In this document: piece after piece, positions 1 through 8,988 of the stretch | Position numbering within the stretch: the first letter of the stretch is position 1 | How the letters are laid out: every line of letters begins with the position of its first letter | Source of the DNA: Glycomyces artemisiae | GTDB taxonomy: Bacteria; Actinomycetota; Actinomycetes; Mycobacteriales; Micromonosporaceae | DNA length: 64,000 nucleotides | Reading direction: 5' to 3' | Assembly (NCBI RefSeq): GCF_003002955.1 | Contig: NZ_PVTJ01000012.1 | Location: 94,695-158,694 of the forward strand | Translations under genes and position numbers: made by a program | The notes under the pieces: model-generated | Seen by the model: only the letters and a program-made list of their open reading frames with translations | What the model was told of the DNA's origin: nothing | Databases searched by the model: none

Positions 1-110
1 CCGCGGGGGCGGCGCTTCGGTTCGAGCGGGTGCTCAGGGGTGCCGTACGGGGAGCGCACGAGCTGCGAGTGCGGCGGGAGCGGACCGGCCGCGCGGAAGT
101 CTTGGAACAT
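1..110 (-). CDS. Partial proline-rich protein, 5' end only
   Basis: The first 36 codons of a leftward gene that runs off the window. The ATG at 110 is preceded by a strong purine-rich ribosome site, AGGAGGAGG, about 5 nt upstream, and the frame stays open to the edge. The visible residues start MFQDFRAAG and are rich in proline, arginine and serine, like the disordered N-terminus of many actinobacterial proteins. No domain can be named. It is divergent from the CHAT/TPR operon and shares a 121 bp promoter region with it. Confidence 0.5.
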   Translation of the reverse strand, partial: MFQDFRAAGPLPPHSQLVRSPYGTPEHPLEPKRRPR

Positions 111-219
111 CGGGGCCTCCTCCTGGGCGGGATGGCGTGCGGGGTGTGCGACGCCGTCAGCGTCGCCCCGCGGCGGCCCCTACCGATCACAGGTTTCCGC
201 GGAAGTCGTACGGCCCGGC

Positions 220-225
220 TACACT
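220..225 (+). promoter_or_regulatory. -10 box of leaderless promoter
   Basis: TACACT ends 6 nt before the ATG at 232, so transcription would begin at or next to the start codon. No convincing -35 box is seen. The same geometry recurs at several other genes here, which supports choosing 232 over the upstream ATG at 40. Confidence 0.45.
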
Positions 226-231
226 TCGCGC

Positions 232-1494
232 ATGGTCCATGGCCTCGCGGCCTCGGCGGCCGTGCCGCGCGGCATGCTCGTCGCCGACGCCTGGTCCCAG
301 CTCGGCGACGCCGTGGCGCCCTTGAGCAACGCCTCGGGGCGGCCCCTCGCGCGCACCGTCAAGCTGCTGCTGGACCCGCTCGTGCTCCGGCCCGCGCAGA
401 ACCCGCGGTTCTCCGGCGGCGTCGTCGCCATCGAGCACGTCGACGCCCTCCGGAACGCGATCCTCGACGCGGGCCCGGCCCTCGCCGCGACCGCCGCGTG
501 GTTCCAGCTCCTCAAGCGGGCCCGCCGCCGCGCGGGCGTCACCGAGGGCCACCCGCAGGACCTGTACTTCCAGCGCTGCTACGAGCTCGCGCACGTCCAC
601 GGCGACCCGGCCGCGCTCCCGGGCGCCGCCGAGATCGCGGCCGAAGCGGTCGCCGAGGTCCACGCCGAGCGCGGCGAGGTGTCGGTGGACGGCCTGCGCC
701 GCTTCCTCACCGACCCGGCACGCAGCGCCGAACTCGCCGGGCTCCTGCACGACGCCTGGTCGCAGCGTCCCGAGCCCGCCGCGGCCGAGCCGCATCCCGG
801 TGTGGCCGCGTTCCTCGACGACTGCGCGACCGCCCCCGACCCGCGCCTGTGGCGGGCCCTCGCCGACGCCGCGGTGGGCACCGCGGAGGCCGCGTCCCTG
901 GACCGCCCCGGCGTCGCACTCGGCTACGGCCTCACCGGTCGCGACCGCCCCGCAGCCCCCGAACTCGGCGAGCGGGCCTCGAAGCGCAAGCTGCCCAAGC
1001 CCTTCGACCGGTCCATCATGGAGCGGCTGTTCGCGGCGTTCACCGCCTGGTTCCAGCGCGAGTCGATGGCCGACATCCCCGCGCTCGTCACCGGCGAGAT
1101 CCGACGATCCGCAGCCCCGTGGCAGCTCGCCGAGGAGCCGAGCCGCGTCGCGATGGCCCTCGGCCGCGACGCCAGCGCGGGCCTGGGCGCCGATGAGCCG
1201 CCGGAGGCGGCCTCCGACGCCAATGCGCGCCTGCTCAACCGCTGGCGTCGCGAGTCCTATGTGCACCGCGTGCTGCGCCTGCCCGACCCGTCCGCGATGG
1301 GCTGGGAGGTGCGCGGCACAAGACGGGCGTACATGAGGCGCCTGTGGGTGCGGCTCCACGGCCGCGAGCTGCGCGGCGAGGCCACCGCGGCCGACGAGGT
1401 GTGGGACCTCCTCGACGGCGCGCTGCGCTCGGTCGTCATGGACCAGCGCGACCGGCTGAAGCGTTCCCTTGAGCGCGAAGGGGACCGGTCATGA
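232..1494 (+). CDS. Uncharacterised protein, first gene of CHAT/TPR module
   Basis: A 420-residue protein that I do not recognise. It is predicted soluble, alanine- and arginine-rich, largely helical, with no signal peptide or membrane segment. The central part has several Trp/Phe-rich helices (AWFQLLKRARRR near residue 90, FTAWFQRESM near 275). The start at 232 is chosen because a -10 box lies 6 nt upstream; an upstream in-frame ATG at 40 would add 64 unlikely residues. Its stop overlaps the next gene as ATGA, so the four genes 232-5295 look translationally coupled. By position it may be an accessory or effector of the TPR and CHAT proteins. Conserved unknown genes like this are usual next to CHAT peptidases in actinobacteria, but the role is inference. 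Confidence 0.75.
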   Translation: MVHGLAASAAVPRGMLVADAWSQLGDAVAPLSNASGRPLARTVKLLLDPLVLRPAQNPRFSGGVVAIEHVDALRNAILDAGPALAATAAWFQLLKRARRRAGVTEGHPQDLYFQRCYELAHVHGDPAALPGAAEIAAEAVAEVHAERGEVSVDGLRRFLTDPARSAELAGLLHDAWSQRPEPAAAEPHPGVAAFLDDCATAPDPRLWRALADAAVGTAEAASLDRPGVALGYGLTGRDRPAAPELGERASKRKLPKPFDRSIMERLFAAFTAWFQRESMADIPALVTGEIRRSAAPWQLAEEPSRVAMALGRDASAGLGADEPPEAASDANARLLNRWRRESYVHRVLRLPDPSAMGWEVRGTRRAYMRRLWVRLHGRELRGEATAADEVWDLLDGALRSVVMDQRDRLKRSLEREGDRS

Positions 1495-2486
1495 CGGCCT
1501 TCACGGTCCGGCGGACCGCGACCGCGATCCTCGTCGGCGACCGCCCGCCGCACCCGGAGCGCACGATGCTCGTGGAGGCCCGCGGCGCGCTCCTGTACTG
1601 GGACGCCCTCGACCTGCGGGCGCACCCGGCCGCGGAGGTCTTCGACGCGCGGGCCGCGGGCGACTGGCTGTGGGAGGTCTACGGCCCGGAGGCGCTGACC
1701 GGGGCCGGGACGATGGCGACCGAATGGGAGTCGCCCGTGCTCGACGCCGCCCGGAACCTGGCGTTCCTGCACTGGGCGGGGGTGTGGTGGCCCGCGTCCC
1801 ATGCCGCCGGAATCCCCGCGCTCCCGGCCGGCCTGCTGCGGGCCGAGACCGCTTGGTACACGGCCGGACTCGAACACCTCCTGGACGATGACACGGCCGT
1901 GGAGCGCGCGCTCGCGGAGGTCGACCTGGGCACGCTGGTCTCCTACCCGGAGGCCGCGGACCTCGCGGCAGGCATCGCCGACCTCGCGGACTCGTACGGG
2001 GTGGCGCTGCGCGACACGGCCCGGCTCCGGCCCGAGGACTGGGCGCTCGCGGCGGGCGGCGCAGAGGAAGGTCTCGCGGTGGCGTCCGGTTCGGCCCCGA
2101 TCGACTGGAGCCTGGTCCCGGCCCGCACGCTCGACGCCGCGGGCGAAGCCGCATGGCGATTCGAACACCGCTCCGGCGCATGGGTACTGCACGTCGCCGC
2201 CCCCGCGGCACCCGACGCCGCACCGGCCGCGTTGACCGCGGTCGTCGACACCGTCGAGATCCCGCTCCGCCTCGACTCCGGCACCGGCACCTTCACCGGC
2301 GAAGCGCCCGCGCCGCCCGACTTCGCGATGCGCCTCGGCGGCGGCCGCCCGATCCAGGTCCAGGCCCCCGGCTACGCCGCGGACCGGTCCGAAGACCGGG
2401 CCGAGCGCCGCGCGGCCCTCATCGCGTTCGCGCGCGACCGCCTCGCCTCCCCCGACGCGACGCTCACCGAACGGGCCGCGGCATGA
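1491..2486 (+). CDS. Uncharacterised protein, second gene of CHAT/TPR module
   Basis: A 331-residue protein without a recognised domain. The first half is rich in Trp and acidic residues (LLYWDALDL near 37, DWLWEVYG near 60, HWAGVWWP near 95). The last third looks like a small beta-rich domain (WRFEHRSGAWVLHVAA near 220) followed by a basic helical tail. No signal peptide or membrane helix is seen. The ATG overlaps the previous stop as ATGA, and its own TGA overlaps the ATG of the TPR gene in the same way, so the genes are very probably expressed in fixed proportion. The function is not known. The context suggests a partner of the TPR protein or of the CHAT peptidase. Confidence 0.75.
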   Translation: MTAFTVRRTATAILVGDRPPHPERTMLVEARGALLYWDALDLRAHPAAEVFDARAAGDWLWEVYGPEALTGAGTMATEWESPVLDAARNLAFLHWAGVWWPASHAAGIPALPAGLLRAETAWYTAGLEHLLDDDTAVERALAEVDLGTLVSYPEAADLAAGIADLADSYGVALRDTARLRPEDWALAAGGAEEGLAVASGSAPIDWSLVPARTLDAAGEAAWRFEHRSGAWVLHVAAPAAPDAAPAALTAVVDTVEIPLRLDSGTGTFTGEAPAPPDFAMRLGGGRPIQVQAPGYAADRSEDRAERRAALIAFARDRLASPDATLTERAAA

Positions 2487-4102
2487 CCGACGACGACGTG
2501 ATCGGCCTGCGCGGCAAGGAGACCAGCGGCCCGAGGTGGGCCGAGTTCCGGGAGCTGAACAACAGCGCCGCGAAGCTCGCGGCCAAAGGCCGAGCGGTCG
2601 AAGCCATCGCGATACTCCACGGCGCCCTCGAACTCACCTACGTCGACGACGTCGACGCGGCGGGCCTCGACGGCCGGGCCCGCGCGCTCGGGAACCTCGC
2701 CGGACTCGCCGAAGGCCAGGGCGACACCGAAGGGGCGCTTCGCTTCGCAGCGCAGGCACTCGACGCCTGCCACGCCGCCGAAGCCCAGGCGGGCGACCGG
2801 TACGGCACCGTCGCCGTCCGCGCCTCGGTCCTCGTCAACCGGTGCCAGACCCTGCAACTCCTCGGCCGCCTCGATGAGGCGCTCGCCGACGTCACCGGGG
2901 CGCTCGACATCATCGGCGACGGCGACGGCCGCGACGAAGGGCTCCTCGCCGTGACGGCCAACAACACCCGCACCGTACTCCTCATCGGACTCGAACGCCT
3001 CGAAGAGGCCGAGGCCGCCGCCCAGTTGACGCTGCGCCTCGCCGCGGCCCTCGACCCGCGCCTGACCGGACACCCGTACTCGAACCTCGCCGTGATCGCC
3101 CAGTCGCTCAACGACCACGAGGCTGCCATGGACTACCTGCGGCTCGCCGAGCAGGTCCATCTCATGGCGGGCGACCCCGTCTCGGCCGCGCTCGCCGTCG
3201 CCAACCAGGGCCGGGCCGCGATGCGCGCCGGGGACGTGGCGACCGGGCAGCGGCTCCTCGCCGCCGCCGAGCAGGCACTCGACGCGAGCGATCAGCCGCT
3301 GCGCGCCGCGGAACTGCGCTACAGTCGCGCGCACGCCGCGTTCCAGGCGGGCGACGCGGCCGCGGCGCGCGAACTACTCGGACCGGCGATCACCGCCCTG
3401 CGCCGGGCCGGTCACGTGACGGTCCTCGCCGAAGCCCTTGCGGTCCAAGGCGACCTACAGGCCGCCGCGGGCGACTTCGACAAGGCAGACGATTCCTACC
3501 TCGCCGCCTGGCAGGTCTACGAGGAGACCGGCGCCCGCTACCACCTCGCCCGCCTCGACATGCGCCGCTCGTTCGCGGTCACCGCCCAGGCCGAAACCGC
3601 CCGAACCCCGCGCGGGCGCACCCGGCTCCTGCGGCGCGCGTTCGACCTGTCCCTCACCTCGGCGCTCGCGACCGACGCGATCCGCCACGGCTTCGCGCCC
3701 GGACGCGCCCGGGAGCGCTGGGCCGCGACGGTGGCGATCCCCGCGATGGCCCACGCGCTGAGCCTCGCCGCGGCCCTGCGCGACGGCGCGCTCGTCTCGG
3801 AGCTGCTGGAGCACATGAGCGCCACGGTCTCACTCCACGCCTCGGCGCCCGGCGAATTCCAGCCGTTCGCCGAACCCCCGGACGTCCCGCTTCCCGAACC
3901 CGCCCAAGGAGAACGGCTCTCCTTCACCGCCTCGGCCCTCGTCTCCGGCACCTCGGCGGACTTCCCGGCCGCCCGCTTCAGCCTCCCGCCGCGGCTGCGC
4001 GTCAACCCCTGGCGGGAGTCCCGATTGGAGCCGTGGATCCGGGAGACCGAGCGCCGCTACGGGTTCCCGATCCGCTCGGACGAAGTGGTCGACACATGGT
4101 GA
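2483..4102 (+). CDS. TPR-repeat protein of CHAT module
   Basis: A 539-residue helical-repeat protein. Residues about 20-370 contain repeated helix pairs of TPR type, with typical signatures such as ALGNLAGLAEGQGDTEGALR, NRCQTLQLLGRLDEAL and YSNLAVIAQSLNDHEAAMDY, and repeats continuing through AVQGDLQAAAGDFDKADDSY. TPR arrays bind peptides or proteins. Next to CHAT peptidases they usually serve as sensor, scaffold or substrate. The C-terminal 150 residues are not repeats and end in a basic, Trp-containing tail. The start at 2483 makes an ATGA overlap with the upstream gene. The stop lies 7 nt inside the CHAT gene. The TPR assignment is confident; its role in immunity is inferred from neighbours. 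Confidence 0.85.
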   Translation: MTDDDVIGLRGKETSGPRWAEFRELNNSAAKLAAKGRAVEAIAILHGALELTYVDDVDAAGLDGRARALGNLAGLAEGQGDTEGALRFAAQALDACHAAEAQAGDRYGTVAVRASVLVNRCQTLQLLGRLDEALADVTGALDIIGDGDGRDEGLLAVTANNTRTVLLIGLERLEEAEAAAQLTLRLAAALDPRLTGHPYSNLAVIAQSLNDHEAAMDYLRLAEQVHLMAGDPVSAALAVANQGRAAMRAGDVATGQRLLAAAEQALDASDQPLRAAELRYSRAHAAFQAGDAAAARELLGPAITALRRAGHVTVLAEALAVQGDLQAAAGDFDKADDSYLAAWQVYEETGARYHLARLDMRRSFAVTAQAETARTPRGRTRLLRRAFDLSLTSALATDAIRHGFAPGRARERWAATVAIPAMAHALSLAAALRDGALVSELLEHMSATVSLHASAPGEFQPFAEPPDVPLPEPAQGERLSFTASALVSGTSADFPAARFSLPPRLRVNPWRESRLEPWIRETERRYGFPIRSDEVVDTW

Positions 4103-5295
4103 ACCGCCCGACCGTGCAGCTCAAGCTGGTCGACGCCGACGGGCTGTACTACTCGTGGCGCTGGGAGCACGAACTCGGCGCGATCCAGAACATCATGGTC
4201 GAGCCCGGCTACGTGCAGCCCGCCCTCGACGCGCTCGCCGAGGCGCTCCCGACGCCGCTGCCCGGCGAGACCGTGGACCAGGCGCTCCAGCGCTCCCTCA
4301 CCGGCCCGCTGACCGACCGCGACCGCGAGGCCGGGCTCGCGACGGCCCTCGCCGCGGCGCTCATCCCCTACCAGCTCGCCGTGGAGATGAACGCGCTCCT
4401 CGAACGGGGCCTGCGCCCGCACGTGCGCATCCAGCCGTCGCTGTCGACCGCTCAAGTCCCTTGGGAGGCATTGCGAGTCGATGAAGGCGAGCGCTTCGTG
4501 ACGAACGCCGACGTCTCGGTCCTCCCGCCCGCGACGGTCCGCAACGCCCCGGAGCGCCGCAGGACCGCCTGGAACCCGGACGGCCCGGTCGTGGCGGTCC
4601 TGGACCCGAAGATCCCCGGCGCGGGCCGCGACCTGGGATCGGTCCTGGGCGACGTCCCGGACGACGCCCCGCTCATCACGGCCCTGGGCGAGCGTCGCGT
4701 CCCCTCTGGTCCCCCCGCCCGCCGCGGCGACCTCGACCGCGACGTCCTGGAGCCGCTCCTCGCCGGCGCCGCGCGCTTCCTCTACGTCGGCCACGTCACG
4801 ACCGCGAAGCACGGCCTCGACGCCCGCCTCCACTTGAGCTGCGGGCCCGCCACGACCGGCCGCGCCGCGGTCGTCAACGGCCACCGCCCCCTCACCGCGG
4901 CCGACCTCCTCCTGGGCCACCGCCCCGGGCCCGCGGCCCCTTGGCGCATGCCGAACCGGGTCGCACTCATCGCCTGCGAGAGCGGCGGCGAAGTCCGCTT
5001 CGCCGAACCCGTCGGCCTCGTCGCCGCCGCCGTCCACACCGGCGCCTCCTACGTCACCGCCACCCGCTGGACCCTCCCCACCGACGAGGGCCTGCGCCAC
5101 TTCGCCCCGGGCGCAACGGCATCGACGACCGTGCTCCCGGAGGCGATCCTGGCGGTCAACACCGCCCACGACGCCGACGACCCCGTCGCCGCCCTGAACG
5201 CCTGGCAACGCGACAAAGCGGCCCGCTGGGAGGCGGCGGGCCGCCTGGAGGACTCCCCCGCGATCTGGGCGGCCTTCGCCACCGCGTACGCCTAG
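4096..5295 (+). CDS. CHAT domain protein (caspase-like peptidase)
   Basis: A 399-residue protein with a C-terminal CHAT domain (about 110-399), the caspase-HetF-associated cysteine peptidase fold. The two catalytic elements are visible: His233 in FLYVGH, after a hydrophobic strand, and Cys294 in VALIACESG, followed by the typical EPVGLVAAAVHTGASYV helix and strand. VPWEALRV near 121 is the usual pre-CHAT strand. The N-terminal 100 residues (beginning VQLKLVDADG) are unassigned and may sense a partner. CHAT peptidases such as the Craspase TPR-CHAT cut partner proteins when triggered. Here the TPR is a separate gene upstream. The ATG at 4096 overlaps the TPR gene by 7 nt; a GTG at 4099 is the alternative. 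The TAG stop overlaps the convergent hemerythrin stop within one CTAG. Confidence 0.85.
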   Translation: MVNRPTVQLKLVDADGLYYSWRWEHELGAIQNIMVEPGYVQPALDALAEALPTPLPGETVDQALQRSLTGPLTDRDREAGLATALAAALIPYQLAVEMNALLERGLRPHVRIQPSLSTAQVPWEALRVDEGERFVTNADVSVLPPATVRNAPERRRTAWNPDGPVVAVLDPKIPGAGRDLGSVLGDVPDDAPLITALGERRVPSGPPARRGDLDRDVLEPLLAGAARFLYVGHVTTAKHGLDARLHLSCGPATTGRAAVVNGHRPLTAADLLLGHRPGPAAPWRMPNRVALIACESGGEVRFAEPVGLVAAAVHTGASYVTATRWTLPTDEGLRHFAPGATASTTVLPEAILAVNTAHDADDPVAALNAWQRDKAARWEAAGRLEDSPAIWAAFATAYA

Positions 5296-5759
5296 GCGAG
5301 GTCCCCGAGAAGTTCCTTCGGGTCGGTCTCCAGGGCGAGGGCGTCGAGGATGCTCAGCAGTTGGCGCTCCTCGTAGCCGAAGTGGGTCTCCATGACCGCG
5401 CCGATGCCGTCGAGGTGGCGGTGGAGGGTGTCGTCGTCGGCGCCCGAGTCGATCGCGGCGGCGAAGCCGCCGAGGAGGTGTTCGAGCATGTTGTGGTCGC
5501 GCATGAGGTTGGCGATCACGGGTTCGAGCTCGGGGTGCGCGGCGGTGATCTCGGGGAACAGGCCCCGGTCCTCGCTCTGGTGGTGGCCGCTGAGTGCGGC
5601 GCAGAAGCCGCGGCAGTAGACGAGGAGGTCCTCGCCGTTCCTGTCGTCGAACTCGTCGTCGATCTGGCGGCGGGCCAGGTCGAGGGCCTGCCGGAGGCGC
5701 TGGTGGACGCTGCGGAGTTGGGTGCTGAACGCGACCAGGCGGTCGGTCTCTGAACTGAT
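5292..5759 (-). CDS. Hemerythrin HHE-domain protein, probable ATC start
   Basis: About 155 residues forming a hemerythrin HHE cation-binding domain, a four-helix bundle that binds a di-iron centre and senses or stores O2, NO or iron. Ligand motifs are HHQSEDRGLF, MRDHNMLEHL and METHFGYEER. No ATG, GTG or TTG lies near the domain start, but AAGGAG (5766-5771) sits 6 nt before an in-frame ATC at 5759, so a rare ATC start is likely. An alternative in-frame ATG further upstream would add a basic proline-rich extension of about 29 residues and overlap the divergent gene. The gene is alone and ends in a 4 nt overlap with the CHAT gene. Confidence 0.8.
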   Translation of the reverse strand: MSSETDRLVAFSTQLRSVHQRLRQALDLARRQIDDEFDDRNGEDLLVYCRGFCAALSGHHQSEDRGLFPEITAAHPELEPVIANLMRDHNMLEHLLGGFAAAIDSGADDDTLHRHLDGIGAVMETHFGYEERQLLSILDALALETDPKELLGDLA

Positions 5760-5831
5760 GTCGTGCTCCTTCGATGCCCGGCGTCCCGGAGGACGCCGTC
5801 CGGCATCGTAACCGCTCGGACGCCGAGGGCC

Positions 5832-5837
5832 TATGAT
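5832..5837 (+). promoter_or_regulatory. -10 box of leaderless promoter
   Basis: TATGAT ends 7 nt before the ATG at 5845. It decides between the ATG at 5833, which lies inside the -10 box and so could not be transcribed from it, and 5845. Confidence 0.5.
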
Positions 5838-5844
5838 CCCGGTC

Positions 5845-6456
5845 ATGACCGGACTCCTCGAATTCCACGCCGTCGCCCTGAACGCCACCGTCGACCTCGT
5901 GGACGGGGCCGAGCGGCTCGACCTGCCCACGCCCTGCGCGGGCTGGGACCTCGGGCGGCTCGTCGCGCACATGACCGGCCAGAACCTGGGGTTCGCGGCC
6001 GCCGCGCGCGGCGACGGCTTCGAGCCCCGGACCTGGGCGGAGGTCCCGTCCACCCCCGCGGCGTTCCGGGCCTCGGCCGCGGAAGTGCTGGCGGCCTTCG
6101 CCTCCGAGGGCGCCGCCGAGCGGACCTGGTCGATCCTCGCCGGGGCCGACCAGGAGGTGCAGGTGCCGGGGCGCACCGCGATCGGGTTCCACTTCATCGA
6201 CTACGTCGTCCACGCCTGGGACGTCGGCGTCTCGCTCGGGCGCCCGCCCGTGTTCCCGCGCCCGCTGCTGGACGCCGTGCTGCCCTTGGCCCTCGAAGTT
6301 CCGGCGACCGGGCCCGCGCGGTCCGGCCCCTACGCGCCGTTCGCCCCCGCGGTGACCGCCGCGGCCGACGCGGACCCCATGGACGAGCTGCTCGCCTATC
6401 TGGGCCGCGACCCCGAGTGGAAGGCCCCCTCGCCCGAAGGCGAAGGGGCCCGGTAG
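5845..6456 (+). CDS. TIGR03086-type DinB-like metal-binding protein
   Basis: 203 residues of the mycothiol-dependent maleylpyruvate isomerase N-terminal / DinB-like superfamily (TIGR03086 group), common in actinomycetes. These are four-helix proteins binding a divalent metal through three histidines. His residues in LVAHMTGQN and in FHFIDYVVHAWDVGVSLGR are the expected ligands, and the HAWD motif is typical. Members use mycothiol as cofactor or act as uncharacterised metal-dependent transferases. Substrate is not predictable here. The start is set by the -10 box at 5832; family N-termini also begin with a helix such as LLEFHAVALNATVDLV. Confidence 0.8.
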   Translation: MTGLLEFHAVALNATVDLVDGAERLDLPTPCAGWDLGRLVAHMTGQNLGFAAAARGDGFEPRTWAEVPSTPAAFRASAAEVLAAFASEGAAERTWSILAGADQEVQVPGRTAIGFHFIDYVVHAWDVGVSLGRPPVFPRPLLDAVLPLALEVPATGPARSGPYAPFAPAVTAAADADPMDELLAYLGRDPEWKAPSPEGEGAR

Positions 6457-6464
6457 GAGACCGG

Positions 6465-8951
6465 TCAGTCCTCGGCCTTCTCCACGTGCGGGTGGCGGCG
6501 CTCCAGTGCCGCGCCCTCCACGTCCACGTCCGGGAGGATGCGGTCGAGCCACTTCGGCAGCCACCACGCCTTGTCGCCCACGAGGTGCATGAGCGCCGGG
6601 ATGATGAGCATCCGGACCAGGAACGCGTCGACGAGCACGCCGAAGGCGAGCGCGAAGCCGATCGGCCGGATCATCGTCGAGTGGGAGAAGATGAACCCGC
6701 CGAAGACCGCCATCATGATGATCGCGGCGGCCGTGACGACCGACCGGCCGGCGCGCACGCCGAGGACGACGGACTGCCGCGCCGGGGCGCCGTGGGCGTA
6801 CGCCTCGCGCATGCCCGAGCCGATGAACAGCATGTAGTCCATGGCGAGCCCGAACAGGATGCCGACCAGGAGCGTCGGCAGGAAGTTCAGGATCGGGCCG
6901 GGCGTGTCGACGCCGAAGACGTCGGCGAGCCAGCCCCACTGGTAGATCGCGACGACGCCGCCGAGGGCCGCGAAGTAGCTGAGGATGAACCCGAGCGTCG
7001 CGAGCACCGGCACGAGGATCGACCGGAACACCAGGATGAGGATGATGAGCGACAGGCCCACCACGACCGCGAGGTATACCGGGAGCGCGTCGGCGAGGAT
7101 CTCCGAGATGTCGATGTTCCCCGAGGCCGAGCCGGCGACGCCGACGTCCTCGACGCCGTCCACGGACAGGTCCCGCAGGGCGTGCACGAGCTCCTGAGTG
7201 GACTCCGAGGTCGGGCCCTCTTCGGGGATCACCTGGAACGCCATGGTGGTGCCGTCCTCGGAGGTCCCGATGGGCGCCACGGCGACCACGTCGTCCTCGG
7301 CGGCGACGGCCTGGGCGACGGCGACCTGGTCGGCGAGCGCCGCGGTGTCGTCGGCCGGGGCCTCGGCGAGGTCGGCGACGACGAGCAGCGAGCCGTTCTG
7401 GCCCTCGCCGAAGCGCTCGGCGATCGTCTCGTACGCCTGGTACTGGGTGGTGTCGTGCTGCTCGGAGGACCCGTCGGGCAGGTTGAGCCGCAGGTCCATC
7501 GCGGGGAGCGCGACGGCGATGAGCGCGCCGAGGCCGACGAGGACGCGCATGACGGCGCGGCCGGTGTGCATCGGCTGCGGGTCGGGCTTGCGCGTCTCCG
7601 CGTGGTCCTCGCGGGCCTTGCGCTCGCGCTTCGACAGGATCTTCAGGCCCGCGAGGCGCAGGAGCGCCGGGATGAACGTGATCGCCACGAGCACCGCGAT
7701 CGCGATGCAGAACGCGCCGATCGAGCCCATGAGGCCGAGGAACGGGATGCCGGTGATGTTCAACGCCACCAAGGCGATGAGCACCGTGGCGCCCGCGAAC
7801 ACGACCGCGTTCCCGGAGGTGCCGGTGGCGAGCGCGATCGACTCGTCGACGTCGTAGCCCTCTTTGAGCTGGCGCCGATGCCGGTTGACGATGAACAGCG
7901 AGTAGTCGATGCCCACGGCGAGGCCGAGCATGAGGCCGAGGATCGGGGTCACCGAGGTCATCTCGACGGCGCCGGAGAGCGACATGCTCGCGAGCGCGCC
8001 GATGCCCACGGCCACGAGGGCGGTGGCGAGCGGCAGGACCGCGCCGACGAACGTGCCGAGCATGAGAACCAGGACGATCCCGGCGACGACGAGGCCGATG
8101 ACCTCGCTGACGCCCGCGATCTGCGGGACGGCGTCGAGCATCTCGGAGGAGTAGTCGAAGTCCACGCCGTCCACAGGGGAGTCCTCGAAGACGGCGGTGA
8201 CGTCCTCCTTCGTCTCGGGCGTGACGTCCATCTGCGGCTCGGTGAACGCGACCGTGACGATGGCGGCGCTGCCGTCGGAGGAGACGACGCCCGCGTCGGC
8301 GGCGAGGTCGAGGAGCACCGCGCCGTCCTCAAGGGACTTCGATTGGGCTTCGAGCTCGGCGGCGCCCGCTTCGAGCTGGGCCTCCTGCGCTTCGAGTTCC
8401 GCGTACCCGGCGTCGAGCTGGGCCTGCTGGGCGTCGAGGTCGGCGGAGTCGCCGAACTGCTCGCGGGCGGCGTCGAGCTGCGCCTGGGACGCGTCGAGGT
8501 CGGCGCGGGCGTCCTGGATCTGGGCGCGGCCCGCCTCGGCCTGGGCGAGCCCGTCCTCGATCTGGGTGCGGCCCTGGTCGATCTGGGTCTGCTGCTCCTC
8601 GCGCTGCGCCTCGGTGGCGAACGGGTCGACCACCGTCTCGACGCCGTCGACGTCGGCGGCGTCGGCGATGAGGGCCGAGATCGCGGCCTTCTGCTCGTCG
8701 GTGAACGGGTCGCCGTTCGCGGTGGAGAGGACGATGCTGCCGGTGCCGCCGGAGGCTTCGGGGAGCGCCTCGGCGAGGTGGTCGGTGACCTCCTCGGTCG
8801 GGGTGCCCGGGATGGAGAGCGTGGTCGCGAAGGCGCCGCCGAAGAGCACGAACGCCGCGGCGGCGGCCGCGAGGATCAGCGCCCACGCGGCGATGACGGT
8901 CTTGGCGCGGCGGGCGCACCAGCGCCCGACGCGGTACAGGAATTCGGCCAA
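6465..8951 (-). CDS. MMPL-family (RND-type) membrane transporter
   Basis: 828 residues, two halves each with one N-terminal helix, a large outside loop and a bundle of membrane helices, about 12 in all. The hallmark helix motif appears twice: GLAVGIDYSLFIVNRHRR and FGLAMDYMLFIGSGMREA, carrying the Asp-Tyr pairs of the proton relay. MMPL proteins export lipids, glycolipids or drugs using the proton gradient. An unusual feature is a Gln/Ala/Asp-rich coiled coil with heptad repeats in the first external loop, about residues 120-215 (QIDQGRTQIEDGLAQAEAG and similar). It is transcribed away from, and likely repressed by, the TetR gene just upstream (8989-9642), with 37 nt between them. Confidence 0.9.
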   Translation of the reverse strand: MAEFLYRVGRWCARRAKTVIAAWALILAAAAAAFVLFGGAFATTLSIPGTPTEEVTDHLAEALPEASGGTGSIVLSTANGDPFTDEQKAAISALIADAADVDGVETVVDPFATEAQREEQQTQIDQGRTQIEDGLAQAEAGRAQIQDARADLDASQAQLDAAREQFGDSADLDAQQAQLDAGYAELEAQEAQLEAGAAELEAQSKSLEDGAVLLDLAADAGVVSSDGSAAIVTVAFTEPQMDVTPETKEDVTAVFEDSPVDGVDFDYSSEMLDAVPQIAGVSEVIGLVVAGIVLVLMLGTFVGAVLPLATALVAVGIGALASMSLSGAVEMTSVTPILGLMLGLAVGIDYSLFIVNRHRRQLKEGYDVDESIALATGTSGNAVVFAGATVLIALVALNITGIPFLGLMGSIGAFCIAIAVLVAITFIPALLRLAGLKILSKRERKAREDHAETRKPDPQPMHTGRAVMRVLVGLGALIAVALPAMDLRLNLPDGSSEQHDTTQYQAYETIAERFGEGQNGSLLVVADLAEAPADDTAALADQVAVAQAVAAEDDVVAVAPIGTSEDGTTMAFQVIPEEGPTSESTQELVHALRDLSVDGVEDVGVAGSASGNIDISEILADALPVYLAVVVGLSLIILILVFRSILVPVLATLGFILSYFAALGGVVAIYQWGWLADVFGVDTPGPILNFLPTLLVGILFGLAMDYMLFIGSGMREAYAHGAPARQSVVLGVRAGRSVVTAAAIIMMAVFGGFIFSHSTMIRPIGFALAFGVLVDAFLVRMLIIPALMHLVGDKAWWLPKWLDRILPDVDVEGAALERRHPHVEKAED

Positions 8952-8988
8952 GGTGGTCTCCTGGTGGTGGTTGCGGGTGTTCTGGTGC

